The notes beneath the pieces were generated by a model. That model was not told where the DNA came from and made no database searches. It saw only the letters and a list, made by a program, of their open reading frames with translations. 64,000 nucleotides of DNA from Streptomyces sp. NBC_01217 (GTDB taxonomy: Bacteria; Actinomycetota; Actinomycetes; Streptomycetales; Streptomycetaceae): assembly GCF_035994185.1 (NCBI RefSeq), contig NZ_CP108538.1:2418001-2482000 (forward strand). Reading direction: 5' to 3'. Both the position numbers and the translations under genes were made by a program. Numbering within the stretch: the first letter of the stretch is position 1; every line of letters begins with the position of its first letter. This document shows positions 26,637 through 35,260 of this stretch, piece after piece.

Positions 26637-27086
26637 TCAGGCCTTCGGAACGGACTCGACGCGCTTCTTCAGGCCGGCCAGGGCCCGGTCGATGATGACC
26701 TTCTCGGCCTTGCGCTTGATCATGCCGAGCATCGGAATCTTGACGTCGACGGTCAGCCGGTAGGTGACCTCGGTGCGGTCGCCGTCGCCGAGCGGGGCCA
26801 GCGCGTAGGAGCCGTCGATGGCCCGCAGCATCTGGGACTTGACGAGGGTCCAGCTGACCTCGTAGTCACCGATCCAGGTGTACGCGAGGGTGTGGTCGTC
26901 CTTGATCGCTCCGGCGTCGAGGACGAGCCGGACCTGCTCGGCGCGGCCCCGGTCGTCGGTGGAGAGGACCTCGGCCTCCTTGACCTCGCCGGTCCATTCC
27001 GGATAGCGGGTGAAGTCGGCGATCACTCCCATGACGTCGGCCGGTGCCGCCTCGATCGTGATGCTCGAGCTGGTGTGTTCAGCCAT
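26637..27086 (-). CDS. SRPBCC (START/polyketide cyclase-like) lipid-binding-fold protein
   Basis: The 149-residue protein begins TSSSITIEAAPADVMGVIAD and has the helix-grip sequence RYPEWTGEVKEAEV, typical of the polyketide cyclase/dehydrase family. Such proteins bind hydrophobic ligands in a central cavity. GGAGGAG precedes the ATG. It is coupled to the ArsA-like gene (4-bp gap). Rv2185c (TB16.3) is the positional counterpart in M. tuberculosis. Ligand unknown. Confidence 0.88.
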   Translation of the reverse strand: MAEHTSSSITIEAAPADVMGVIADFTRYPEWTGEVKEAEVLSTDDRGRAEQVRLVLDAGAIKDDHTLAYTWIGDYEVSWTLVKSQMLRAIDGSYALAPLGDGDRTEVTYRLTVDVKIPMLGMIKRKAEKVIIDRALAGLKKRVESVPKA

Positions 27087-27190
27087 CGCCGTGGCTCCTC
27101 CAGTGCGGTGTACCGGTGCGTCGGCAGAGGCCTGCCGTCAGAAGGCTATCGCGTGTGTGCGGCGCATCGTCCCAGGGTCCGGTGCGGGTG

Positions 27191-27997
27191 TCACCACTCC
27201 AGGGCCCAGGGCCTGCCGGTGGACGCGAAGTGACCGACGTTCACGCATTCGGTGGCGCCGATCCGCATCCGGCGGACCAGCGGCTGGTGGACGTGGCCGA
27301 ACAGCGCGTACCGGGGGCGGATCCTGCGGATGGCATCGAGCAGGGCCCGGCTGCCGCGTTCGAAGCGGCGCGCCACCGTGTCGTACGTCAGCTCCGGGAC
27401 CTCGGGCGGGATATGGGTGCAGAGCACGTCGACCGGGCCGATCGCCTCGATCTTGGCGGCGTACTCCTCGTCGCTGATCTCGTACGGGGTGTTCATCGGG
27501 GTCTTCAGGCCGCCGCCGACGAAGCCGACCACACGGCCGCCGATCTCGACGCGGTCGCCGTCCAGGACGGTGGTGCCCGGGCGCGCGTACTCGGGCCACA
27601 GGGCGGGGATGTCGACATTGCCGTAGGTGGCGTACGTCGGAGTGGGGAAGGCGGCGAAGAGCTCGGCGTACTGCTTGCGCACCGCCGAGACGATCGCGGC
27701 GTTGCGGTCCCTGCCCGCCCACAGGGCGCGGCCGAATTCGCGTGCCTCCTCGAAGCGGCGGGCGGTGCGCAGTTCGACGATCCGGTCGGCGTTCTCCACG
27801 CCGAAGAGGTCGGGGAAGATGCCGCGCGAGTGATCGGCGTAGTCGAGGAAGAGCACCAGGTCACCGAGGCAGATCAAGGCGTCGGCGCCGTCCCCGGCGC
27901 GGGCCAGGGCCTCGGTGTTCCCGTGCACGTCGCTGACCACGTGAATGCGCGTGCGCGGCACGGTCGGGGTTCCTCGCCTGTTCGGTCCTGCTGGCAT
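27191..27997 (-). CDS. Calcineurin-like metallophosphoesterase
   Basis: The roughly 268-residue protein has the five metallophosphoesterase motifs: SDVHGNTEAL, CLGDLVLF, the Asn in TYGNVDIP, CTHIPPE and FGHVHQP. These bind two metal ions that hydrolyse phosphoesters. The start is uncertain: ATG at 27997 or GTG at 27961 (GCGAGGAACC before it). The frame upstream of 27997 reads into the promoter region of the divergent acyl-CoA ligase gene and is not coding. Substrate unknown. Confidence 0.85.
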   Translation of the reverse strand: MPAGPNRRGTPTVPRTRIHVVSDVHGNTEALARAGDGADALICLGDLVLFLDYADHSRGIFPDLFGVENADRIVELRTARRFEEAREFGRALWAGRDRNAAIVSAVRKQYAELFAAFPTPTYATYGNVDIPALWPEYARPGTTVLDGDRVEIGGRVVGFVGGGLKTPMNTPYEISDEEYAAKIEAIGPVDVLCTHIPPEVPELTYDTVARRFERGSRALLDAIRRIRPRYALFGHVHQPLVRRMRIGATECVNVGHFASTGRPWALEW

Positions 27998-28103
27998 GAC
28001 GATCACCCTAGAACTCCGCTGTCCACCTGGGTAGAGGCCCCCGGACCTGCGACGACCTCCGGCCCGTAACCACGGTGGACTACTGTGCGCCCAAGGATCA
28101 CGA

Positions 28104-28120
28104 TTGTGTGTGACGCACAA
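28104..28120. promoter_or_regulatory. Palindromic site upstream of acyl-CoA ligase
   Basis: TTGTGTGTGACGCACAA is symmetric at 14 of 16 paired positions (arms TTGTG/CACAA). Its core TGTGTGACGCAC recurs inverted at 28229-28240. Both lie between the divergent phosphoesterase and acyl-CoA ligase genes. A regulator-binding site is inferred; the regulator is not known. Confidence 0.4.
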
Positions 28121-28228
28121 GACATCTGGCCGGAGCCCCCTATCGGGAACCCCGTACCGGTGGGTAACGTCCGGGCAGTCCAGTCGTGCTCACCCCACTG
28201 AGCACCTGCCAATCTTGGACCGCATCCG

Positions 28229-28240
28229 GTGCGTCACACA
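28229..28240. promoter_or_regulatory. Inverted copy of the 28107-28118 motif
   Basis: GTGCGTCACACA is the exact reverse complement of the 12-mer at 28107-28118, 110 bp away and 37 bp before the acyl-CoA ligase start. It could be a second half of a looping operator. Confidence 0.35.
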
Positions 28241-28277
28241 GAGCCGTGGCACCGGAGCCCGATGAGGAGCAGCAGTC

Positions 28278-30074
28278 TTGCGCGAGTTCAGCCTTCCGGC
28301 CCTGTACGAGGTCCCCTCGGACGGCAACCTGACGGATCTCATCCGCCGCAATGCCGCTCAGCATCCCGATGTCGCGGTGATGAGCCGCAAGGTGGCGGGT
28401 GTGTGGACCGATGTCGACGCCACCCGGTTCCTGGCCGAGGTCAGAGCCGCTGCCAAGGGTCTGATCGCCGCGGGCGTCGAGGCCGGCGACCGGGTGGCCC
28501 TGATCTCCCGCACCCGCTACGAGTGGGTCCTGCTCGACTTCGCGATCTGGAGCGCGGGCGCCGTCACCGTCCCGGTGTACGAGACCAGTTCGCCCGAGCA
28601 GATCCAGTGGATCCTCGGCGACTCCGGCGCCACCCTGTGCATCGTGGAGACCGAGGCGCACGAGGCCTCCGTCGTCTCGGTCGAGGCGAATCTGCCGGCC
28701 CTGAAGGGCATCTGGCGGATCGAGGACGACGCGGTCCGCCAGTTGTCGGCGATCGGCGAGGACGTCTCGGACGAGACCCTCGACCTGCGGATGACGAGCG
28801 CCAAGGCCGACGACCCGGCCACCATCGTCTACACCTCGGGCACCACCGGCCGCCCCAAGGGCTGTGTGCTCACGCACCGCAGCTTCTTCGCGGAGTGCGG
28901 CAACGTGGTGGAGCGGCTGAAGCCCCTCTTCCGTACCGGCGAGTGCTCGGTGCTGCTCTTCCTGCCCGCCGCGCATGTCTTCGGACGGCTGGTCGAGGTG
29001 GCCTCGGTGATGGCCCCGATCAAGCTCGGCTGCGTACCGGACATCAAGAACCTCACCGATGAACTGGCCTCCTTCCGGCCGACGCTGATCCTCGGTGTGC
29101 CGCGGGTCTTCGAGAAGGTCTACAACTCGGCGCGTGCCAAGGCGCAGGCCGACGGCAAGGGCAAGATCTTCGACAAGGCCGCGAACACGGCGATCGCCTA
29201 CAGCCGCGCGCTGAGCACCCCTCAGGGCCCGTCCACGGGCCTGAAGTTCAGGCACAAGGTCTTCGACCGGCTGGTCTACAGCAAGCTGCGGGCCGTGCTC
29301 GGCGGACGCGGCGAGTACGCGATCTCGGGCGGCGCACCGCTGGGCGAGCGGCTCGGCCACTTCTACCGCGGCATCGGCTTCACCGTCCTGGAGGGCTACG
29401 GCCTCACCGAGACCTGCGCGGCCACCGCCTTCAACCCGTGGGACCGGCAGAAGATCGGTACGGTCGGCCAGCCGCTGCCCGGCTCGGTCGTGCGGATCGC
29501 CGACGACGGCGAGGTGCTGCTGCACGGCGAGCACCTGTTCACCGGCTACTGGAACAACGAGGCGGCGACGGCCGAGGCGCTGGCCGACGGCTGGTTCCAC
29601 ACGGGCGACATCGGCACGCTCGACGAGGACGGCTATCTCGCGATCACCGGCCGCAAGAAGGAGATCATCGTCACGGCGGGCGGCAAGAACGTCGCTCCCG
29701 CGGTGATCGAGGACCGGATCCGCGGGCACGCCCTGGTCGCCGAGTGCATGGTGGTCGGCGACGGCCGCCCGTTCGTCGGCGCGCTGGTCACCCTGGACGA
29801 GGAGTTCCTGGGCCGCTGGGCCGGGGAGCACGGCAAGCCGGCCGGCTCGACGGTCGCGTCGCTGCGCGAGGATCCGGAGCTGCTGGCCGAGGTGCAGCGG
29901 GCGGTGGACGACGGGAACGCCGCGGTGTCCAAGGCGGAGTCGGTACGCAAGTTCCGCGTCCTGGCCGCCCAGTTCACCGAGGAGGCGGGCCACATCACGC
30001 CGTCGCTGAAGCTGAAACGGAATGTGGTGGCGAAGGACTTCGCGGACGAGATCGAGTCGATCTACCGGGGCTGA
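28278..30074 (+). CDS. Long-chain fatty-acid-CoA ligase (FadD15-like)
   Basis: The 598-residue AMP-forming ligase activates fatty acids to acyl-CoA. It has the P-loop motif YTSGTTGRPKGCVLTH (near residue 190), LPAAHVFGR, GYGLTETCA (about 375), GWFHTGDIG and the C-terminal hinge ITGRKKEIIVTAGGKN with the catalytic lysine near the end (SLKLKRNVV). The start is TTG at 28278 with GAGGAGC upstream. It matches Rv2187 (fadD15) in position. The stop codon lies in a 20-bp tandem duplication. Confidence 0.93.
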   Translation: MREFSLPALYEVPSDGNLTDLIRRNAAQHPDVAVMSRKVAGVWTDVDATRFLAEVRAAAKGLIAAGVEAGDRVALISRTRYEWVLLDFAIWSAGAVTVPVYETSSPEQIQWILGDSGATLCIVETEAHEASVVSVEANLPALKGIWRIEDDAVRQLSAIGEDVSDETLDLRMTSAKADDPATIVYTSGTTGRPKGCVLTHRSFFAECGNVVERLKPLFRTGECSVLLFLPAAHVFGRLVEVASVMAPIKLGCVPDIKNLTDELASFRPTLILGVPRVFEKVYNSARAKAQADGKGKIFDKAANTAIAYSRALSTPQGPSTGLKFRHKVFDRLVYSKLRAVLGGRGEYAISGGAPLGERLGHFYRGIGFTVLEGYGLTETCAATAFNPWDRQKIGTVGQPLPGSVVRIADDGEVLLHGEHLFTGYWNNEAATAEALADGWFHTGDIGTLDEDGYLAITGRKKEIIVTAGGKNVAPAVIEDRIRGHALVAECMVVGDGRPFVGALVTLDEEFLGRWAGEHGKPAGSTVASLREDPELLAEVQRAVDDGNAAVSKAESVRKFRVLAAQFTEEAGHITPSLKLKRNVVAKDFADEIESIYRG

Positions 30075-30100
30075 CCCGCAGATCTACCGGGGCTGACCCG
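30059..30100. repeat. Tandem 20-bp duplication across the ligase stop codon
   Basis: GATCTACCGGGGCTGACCCG occurs at 30059-30078 and 30081-30100, separated by CA. The first copy encodes the last residues (IYRG) and TGA; the second repeats them as untranslated DNA. A recent slippage or misalignment product. Confidence 0.9.
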
Positions 30101-30103
30101 GAG

Positions 30104-30152
30104 TATGTGAAAGGGGGCCCGCACGGCACAAGTGCGGGCCCCCTTTCACATA
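30104..30152. terminator. Strong bidirectional terminator
   Basis: Perfect 21-bp arms (30104-30124 and 30132-30152) with a 7-nt loop stand between the convergent ligase and glycosyltransferase stops. The arms end in AAAGGG/CCCTTT. Confidence 0.93.
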
Positions 30153-30168
30153 CCTCGCTCACCCGGGT

Positions 30169-31311
30169 TCAGAGCAGTGCCCGGAGCCGCTCGGCCATCA
30201 GGTCCCAGCGCCACTTCTCCTCGACCCAGGCCCGCCCGCGCTCCCCCATCCGCCGCCGCAGCTCGGGGTCACGGAGCAGGGTGACGATCCGGTCGGCCGA
30301 CTCCTCCGGGGAGCCGCCGTGCACCACCCACCCGGTCTCGCCGTCGAGCACGGCGTCCGGCGCACCGCCCGAGTCGCCCGCCACCACCGGCAGTCCGGTC
30401 GCGGACGCCTCCAGGAAGACGATGCCGAGGCCCTCCACGTCGAGCCCGCCGCGACGGGTGCGGCACGGCATGGCGAAGACGTCGCCCGCGCCGCAGTGGG
30501 CGGGCAGCTCGTCCCACGGCACCGCCCCCGTGAAGCGCACCGATTCGGCGACCCCCGTCTCGGCGGCCAGCCGCTTCAGATCCTTGTCGTACGGTCCGCC
30601 GCCGACGATCAGCAGCACCGCGTCGGGCACCTGCGCCAGGATCGCGGGCATCGCGAGGATCAGCGTGTCCTGGCCCTTGCGCGGCACCAGCCGTGACACA
30701 CACACGACTACGGGCCGGTCCGAGAGCCCGAGCCGGGCCCTGATCAGGTCTCCGCCGGAGTCCGGGTGGAAGGTCTTCTCGTCGACGCCGGGCGGCAGCT
30801 GGACCATGCGGTCCGCCGCCTCGGGGCTGAGCGCGGTGGCGATCCGGGAGCGGGTGTACTCGCCCAGGTAGGTGATCGTGTCCGTGCCCTCACCGATCCG
30901 TCGCAGCAGCTGCCGGGCCGCGGGCAGTTGCGCCCAGCCCGCCTCGTGCCCGTGCGTGGTGGCGACCAGGCGGCGGGCACCGGCCCTGCGCAGCGCGGGA
31001 GCCATCAGCCCGAGCGGGGCCGCGGCGCCGAACCAGACGGAGGTGCAGCCGTGCACGCGCAGCAGCTGCACCGCGCGCCGGGTGACCCCCGGGGTCGGCA
31101 ACAGCATCGTCGTACGGTCGCGGACCACGGTGAACGGCTGCTCGGCGTCGAAGGCCGCGGTGGCCGCGAGGCCTTCGGGGCTCCGCTTCCAGGTGGAGGC
31201 GTACACGACGATCTGCCCGGGGTCCAGACGCAGTGCCATGTTGTGCAGAAACGCCTGGATGCCGCCGGGGCGGGGCGGGAAGTCGTTGGTCACGATCAGG
31301 GTCTTGTCCAT
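30169..31311 (-). CDS. pimB: GT4-family glycosyltransferase, PimB'-like
   Basis: The 380-residue retaining glycosyltransferase has the GT-B fold: N-terminal NDFPPRPGGIQAFLHNMALRL, central VVCVSRLVPRKGQDTL, and the nucleotide-sugar site EGLGIVFLEASATGLPVVAGDSGG (E-x7-E). This matches the second mannosyltransferase of phosphatidylinositol mannoside synthesis, and the gene sits where Rv2188c (pimB') sits in M. tuberculosis. The donor would be GDP-mannose. The exact acceptor is inferred. TACTGT lies 8 nt before the ATG. Confidence 0.85.
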   Translation of the reverse strand: MDKTLIVTNDFPPRPGGIQAFLHNMALRLDPGQIVVYASTWKRSPEGLAATAAFDAEQPFTVVRDRTTMLLPTPGVTRRAVQLLRVHGCTSVWFGAAAPLGLMAPALRRAGARRLVATTHGHEAGWAQLPAARQLLRRIGEGTDTITYLGEYTRSRIATALSPEAADRMVQLPPGVDEKTFHPDSGGDLIRARLGLSDRPVVVCVSRLVPRKGQDTLILAMPAILAQVPDAVLLIVGGGPYDKDLKRLAAETGVAESVRFTGAVPWDELPAHCGAGDVFAMPCRTRRGGLDVEGLGIVFLEASATGLPVVAGDSGGAPDAVLDGETGWVVHGGSPEESADRIVTLLRDPELRRRMGERGRAWVEEKWRWDLMAERLRALL

Positions 31312-31319
31312 CGCGGCCG

Positions 31320-31325
31320 ACAGTA
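31320..31325 (-). promoter_or_regulatory. Putative -10 box of the glycosyltransferase gene
   Basis: Minus-strand TACTGT ends 8 nt before the ATG at 31311, with no clear Shine-Dalgarno. A leaderless start is possible. Confidence 0.4.
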
Positions 31326-31424
31326 CCCGGCGGCCGGGCGGATGGCCCTCGCACGGGCCGGGCGGGCATCATGGCTCCTCGTAGTACCCCCACCAGTGCC
31401 CGGCGACGAGACGGATGAGCGTTC

Positions 31425-32675
31425 ATGACGGGATCGACCGGAGCACGCCTCGCTCTCGCGGTGTGGGCCCTGACCAGGGTCGCGCTGCTGCTGTGCGTCA
31501 CCAAGGTGCTCACGCTGCCCGGGCCGGACGTGACGAGTGACGTCTCGGTGATCTACCACGGCTGGTCCGAGGTCCTGAAGAGCGGTACGTACCCGCAGTC
31601 CGACGTCACCTGGCAGTACCCGCCGCTGGCCGCGCTCGCGATCCTCTCCCCCGCCCTGCTGCCGTTCCTGGACTACGCCTCGGCCTTCTTCGTCCTCGCG
31701 TTCCTGTGCGACGGGCTGGTGCTCGGGCTACTGCTGTACGCGGGCCGCAGGACCGGCCGGCGGGCGGCGGGCGCCTGGGTGTGGGTGGCGGGGGTGCCGC
31801 TGCTCGGTACGACCGCGTACGCCCGTTACGACGTGATGGTGACGGCGGTGGCGGTGGCGGCGCTGCTGGCGGGGGTGCGGCATCCGCGGGTGCTGGGGGT
31901 GCTGGCCGCCGTCGGTGCGCTGCTGAAGGTGTGGCCGGCGCTGATCCTGGCCGGTACCGCGCGCGGGGCGTGGACGCGCCGGGCGTGGACGGCCGCGGCC
32001 GTGACGGCGGCCGGGCTGCTGGCGGTGTGCACCGTGGCGATGCCCGGTGCGCTGGCCTTCCTCGGCTTCCAGCGCGACCGGGGCACCGAGGTCGAGTCGC
32101 TGGGGGCGCTGGTCTTCCATGTGTGGCGGCAGTTCGGCTGGGAGGGCCGGGTGGAGCTGCACTACGGCTCGCTGGAGTTCCTGGGACCGCAGGTACCGCT
32201 GGTGAGCACGCTCGCCCTCGGTCTGTCCGTCCTCGCCTTCGGCTGGCTGCTGGTGTGGCGGCTGCGGGCCCGGGACTTCAGGGTGAGCACCCCGGCCGAC
32301 GCGGCGTTCACCGCGGTGCTGCTGTTCACCACGACGAGCCGGGTGATCAGCCCCCAGTACATGCTGTGGCTGGTCGGTCTGGCGGCGGTCTGTCTGGTCT
32401 TCCGCGACAGCCGGATGGCGCTGCCGGCCTCTCTGGTGCTGCTCGCCACGGGCGTCACCCAGCTGGAGTTCCCGCTCGGCTTCGTCCATGTGGTGACCAG
32501 TGATGCGACGGGCGTGACGCTGATGTTCGTGCGCAACGGCCTGCTGGTCGCGGCGACGCTGATCGCCTGCCGTCGGCTGTGGCGGCAGACGGTGTCCGGG
32601 GCGGTGGGCGAGATCGGGCGGCCGCCCGCCGCCCGGTCGGGCGCGGGTCGTGAGACGGAGCCCGTCGGCTCCTGA
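31425..32675 (+). CDS. GT87-family polyprenyl-phosphate-dependent mannosyltransferase-like protein
   Basis: The 416-residue protein has about ten membrane segments, with DUF2029/GT87 features: an N-terminal segment followed by an extracytoplasmic loop with SDVSVIYHGW and WQYPPLAALA, and TTSRVISPQYMLWL. GT87 enzymes use polyprenyl-phosphate mannose to mannosylate lipoglycans outside the membrane. A GT87 gene (Rv2181) occurs in the same block in M. tuberculosis. It diverges from the PimB'-like gene, so a joint role in lipid glycosylation is plausible. Confidence 0.85.
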   Translation: MTGSTGARLALAVWALTRVALLLCVTKVLTLPGPDVTSDVSVIYHGWSEVLKSGTYPQSDVTWQYPPLAALAILSPALLPFLDYASAFFVLAFLCDGLVLGLLLYAGRRTGRRAAGAWVWVAGVPLLGTTAYARYDVMVTAVAVAALLAGVRHPRVLGVLAAVGALLKVWPALILAGTARGAWTRRAWTAAAVTAAGLLAVCTVAMPGALAFLGFQRDRGTEVESLGALVFHVWRQFGWEGRVELHYGSLEFLGPQVPLVSTLALGLSVLAFGWLLVWRLRARDFRVSTPADAAFTAVLLFTTTSRVISPQYMLWLVGLAAVCLVFRDSRMALPASLVLLATGVTQLEFPLGFVHVVTSDATGVTLMFVRNGLLVAATLIACRRLWRQTVSGAVGEIGRPPAARSGAGRETEPVGS

Positions 32676-32711
32676 GCCGCGCCCCGCGCTCGGCCTGGCC
32701 GTGCGCCGCGC

Positions 32712-33974
32712 TCAGCCGAGCCGGGAGCGCAGATACTCCCGCCAGCGTGCCGTGAAGTCCTGCGGGGTCGTGGCCAGCACCTCCTGCATGGCCTGCTCCA
32801 CCGCTCCGTCCCGCCCCGAATGCCCTCCGACGGCCCGGTAGAAGGCGAACAGCCTCTCCTCGCCCCAGTGGTCGGCGATCAGCTCGCAGGCCAGCCAGGC
32901 GCCCTCGTACGCCTTCGCCAGGCGCGTGGGGTCGCCCGTGAAGCCGAAGTCCTCGTCCGTGGGGAGTACGGCGGGCAGTTCGCCGCGCAGCACTGCGTCG
33001 GCCAGCTCGGGCGCGGCCTGTGCGGCGGTACGGTCCTCGGCGCGGTAGGCCGCCCAGTCGGCGAAGCCCTCGGAGAGCCAGGCCGGGGTGGCGGCCGTGG
33101 TGCGGGTGCGGGTGGCGACATGGGTGATCTCGTGGGTGAGGACGATCCGCTGCCCGAAGCCGCCGAGCGTGCCGTACGCCTGCGGGTTGACGATCACCCG
33201 GTCCGCGGGTGCCCGGTCCGTCCCCCCGGTCCGGCCTGTGGTGACGGCCGCGATGCCCCGGTAGTTCGCCGCCGGTGACGCCAGCAGTTCGCCCATGTCC
33301 TCCACGGTGTGCGGTACGAGCACCACCACGCGGCCCGCCCAGCGTTCCGGCCAGGCGCCCGAGACGGCGGGCACCGCACGGTCCGCGGTCGCGGCGATCC
33401 GGCGCAGCTCCTGCTCCGTGCGGCCGACCCCGAGGACGAGGCTGTGCTCTGCGCGTACCGCCTGGACATCGCCCTGCTGCCAGAGCTGCCGGCCGCCGCC
33501 CGAGTCCGCCCGGTCGCCGACGATGTACCAGCGGCCGTCCGCGCCGTCCCGTCTCAGATCGAGCACCCGGTCCGCGACGACCGGGGCGGTGTCGTAGCCC
33601 TTGATCCGGTAGCGCAGCTCGACGTCCGCGGTGGCCCGGTCGGCGCCCTGTCCGCTCACGTCCGTCAGCCGGTACGTCCAGGAGCTCAGCGGTACGTCGG
33701 CGAGGTTGGCCAGCTCCCTGCGCTGGGCCGTGCGCAGGGCGGTGGCCCGGGGGTCCACGACGGCCAGATAGGCATCCGTGTCGTGAGCCGTCACGGCGGC
33801 CGCGCGGCGGTCCAGAGTGGCGCGGACGGAGCGGGCGAGGGAGGCGGAGTCCGGGGCGGCGTGGTCGTCGGGGACCGCGCAGCCGGAGGCGGACAGCAGC
33901 CCGGCGAGCAGCACGCCCGCCGTGCGCCGTCCTGCGATACGTCTCCGCCGTGCGGTACGCCGATGATCAGCCAC
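32712..33974 (-). CDS. Secreted lipoprotein with HExxH metallopeptidase-like domain
   Basis: The 420-residue protein starts with a basic N-region and the lipobox LLSASGC (Cys32), so it is exported and lipid-anchored. The N-terminal half (about 45-180) resembles a SnoaL/NTF2-like fold. The second half has THEITHVATR and, downstream, SEGFADWAAY, which together give the HExxH...E zinc-binding pattern of gluzincin peptidases. The GTG start at 33974 is chosen because the frame upstream overlaps the NlpC/P60 gene. Substrate unknown. Confidence 0.78.
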   Translation of the reverse strand: MADHRRTARRRRIAGRRTAGVLLAGLLSASGCAVPDDHAAPDSASLARSVRATLDRRAAAVTAHDTDAYLAVVDPRATALRTAQRRELANLADVPLSSWTYRLTDVSGQGADRATADVELRYRIKGYDTAPVVADRVLDLRRDGADGRWYIVGDRADSGGGRQLWQQGDVQAVRAEHSLVLGVGRTEQELRRIAATADRAVPAVSGAWPERWAGRVVVLVPHTVEDMGELLASPAANYRGIAAVTTGRTGGTDRAPADRVIVNPQAYGTLGGFGQRIVLTHEITHVATRTRTTAATPAWLSEGFADWAAYRAEDRTAAQAAPELADAVLRGELPAVLPTDEDFGFTGDPTRLAKAYEGAWLACELIADHWGEERLFAFYRAVGGHSGRDGAVEQAMQEVLATTPQDFTARWREYLRSRLG

Positions 33975-33991
33975 CCGGTCGAGGGTACGGG

Positions 33992-35023
33992 TCAGACGCG
34001 GGTGACCGAGGAGACGGGCATCATGCCGACGGGGTCGTAGCGCACCGGGGCGCCCGGGTACGGGGCGTGGATCACCTGGCCGTTGCCGACGTACATGCCG
34101 ATGTGGCCGGCGTCCGCGCGATAGGCGACCAGGTCGCCGGGGCGGGCCTCGGAGAGCGGCACCATGCGTCCCGCGTACCGCTGGGCCTGTGAGGTGCGCG
34201 GCAGGCTGACCCCGGCCTGGGCGTACGCCCACTGCATCAGCCCGGAGCAGTCGAATCCGACGGGTCCGTTGGCCCCCCAGATGTAGGGGCGGCCCAGTGC
34301 CTGGCGGACCGCCATGACGGCGGCGGCCGCCCGCGCGGAACCGGCCCGCAGTTCGGTCATGGCGGGGAGCGCGTCGTCGCGGCCGGAGCGCGAGGCCCGT
34401 TCGAAGTCCGCCCGGACGGCGCCGGGCAGCGCGTCCAGCAGTTGCCTGGCCCGGGCGAGCTTGCGCTCGACGGTCCGCTTGTGACGGCTCGCGGCGGCCC
34501 GGTTGCGTTCCAGTTCGGCCAGCGCCCGGGCCGCCTCCGCGCGGGTCTGTGCGAGAGCGTGCCGGGCGTGCCGGGCTTCCTGCACCTCGGCGGCCTGGCG
34601 CTCGGTGAGGCGGTCCAGAACGGCCGCACGGTCGAGGTAGGTGTCCGGGTCGGAGGAGAGCAGCAGGGCGAGCGCCGGGTCGAGGCCGCCCGAGCGGTAC
34701 TGCGCACTGGCCACCGAACCGAGCGCCGTGCGCAGCCGGTTGAGGTGTTCCTGGCCGCGGGCCGCCCGGTCCTGGGCCCGCTTCACCTCGCCGCGCAGCC
34801 GGTCGGCGTTCTCACCGGCCTCGTTGTACTGCTCGGTGGCCCGCTCGGCCTCGGTGTAGAGCCGGTCCACCCGAGCCTTGGCGGTCCGGGGCGTGTCCTG
34901 CGGGTCGGCGTTCGCGGTGGCCGCCCCGAGGGTGGCGGCAGCGGTCGCCGCCGCGGCCGACAGAACAGTGACCCGGGCGCCCCGGTTGAGGCCGGGCTGT
35001 GTGGAACGGCGATGGGACACCAC
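33992..35023 (-). CDS. NlpC/P60 peptidoglycan hydrolase with coiled coil (first paralogue)
   Basis: The roughly 343-residue protein has a signal peptide (ARVTVLSAAAATAAATLGAATANA), a long coiled coil (about 45-215) and a C-terminal NlpC/P60 cysteine peptidase domain. The nucleophile is in GFDCSGLMQWAY, the histidine in DAGHIGMYVG and a second polar residue in QVIHAPYPGA. It cleaves peptide stems in the cell wall, like RipA-type proteins. The start is uncertain: GTG at 35023, 35020 or 35035; GGAAGGAA lies just before 35035. Its own upstream region lacks the c-di-AMP riboswitch of the paralogue. Confidence 0.88.
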   Translation of the reverse strand: MVSHRRSTQPGLNRGARVTVLSAAAATAAATLGAATANADPQDTPRTAKARVDRLYTEAERATEQYNEAGENADRLRGEVKRAQDRAARGQEHLNRLRTALGSVASAQYRSGGLDPALALLLSSDPDTYLDRAAVLDRLTERQAAEVQEARHARHALAQTRAEAARALAELERNRAAASRHKRTVERKLARARQLLDALPGAVRADFERASRSGRDDALPAMTELRAGSARAAAAVMAVRQALGRPYIWGANGPVGFDCSGLMQWAYAQAGVSLPRTSQAQRYAGRMVPLSEARPGDLVAYRADAGHIGMYVGNGQVIHAPYPGAPVRYDPVGMMPVSSVTRV

Positions 35024-35183
35024 AGGACGCCGCACTTCCTTCCGCTGTACGCAACTGTGCGCAGCCCCTGCCGCCCGGGGCGGGCGGATCTACGACCGGA
35101 GCTGCACAGCAGGCAGACAGTAGTCGGGCGATCACGGAGCGTCCAAAGGCGGCAGCGGCCCGGAAGAGTGGCTCAAACGGGAA

Positions 35184-35218
35184 CGCCCCGCCGGTGACCT
35201 GTGGTCTCCGGCGGGGCG
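35184..35218 (-). terminator. Terminator of the second NlpC/P60 gene
   Basis: Perfect 11-bp arms (35184-35194 and 35208-35218) enclose an inner GACC-TGT-GGTC mini-stem, 42 bp past the stop. It separates the two paralogues, so they have independent transcripts. Confidence 0.85.
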
Positions 35219-35260
35219 GACTGTCTGCGCGGGCGCGGGAATTCGCCCGTTCGGGCGTCG

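Noticed and set aside
27998-28120. 41-residue N-terminal extension of the metallophosphoesterase.
   Set aside because: It covers the palindrome and promoter region, has no ribosome-binding site and resembles no family member.
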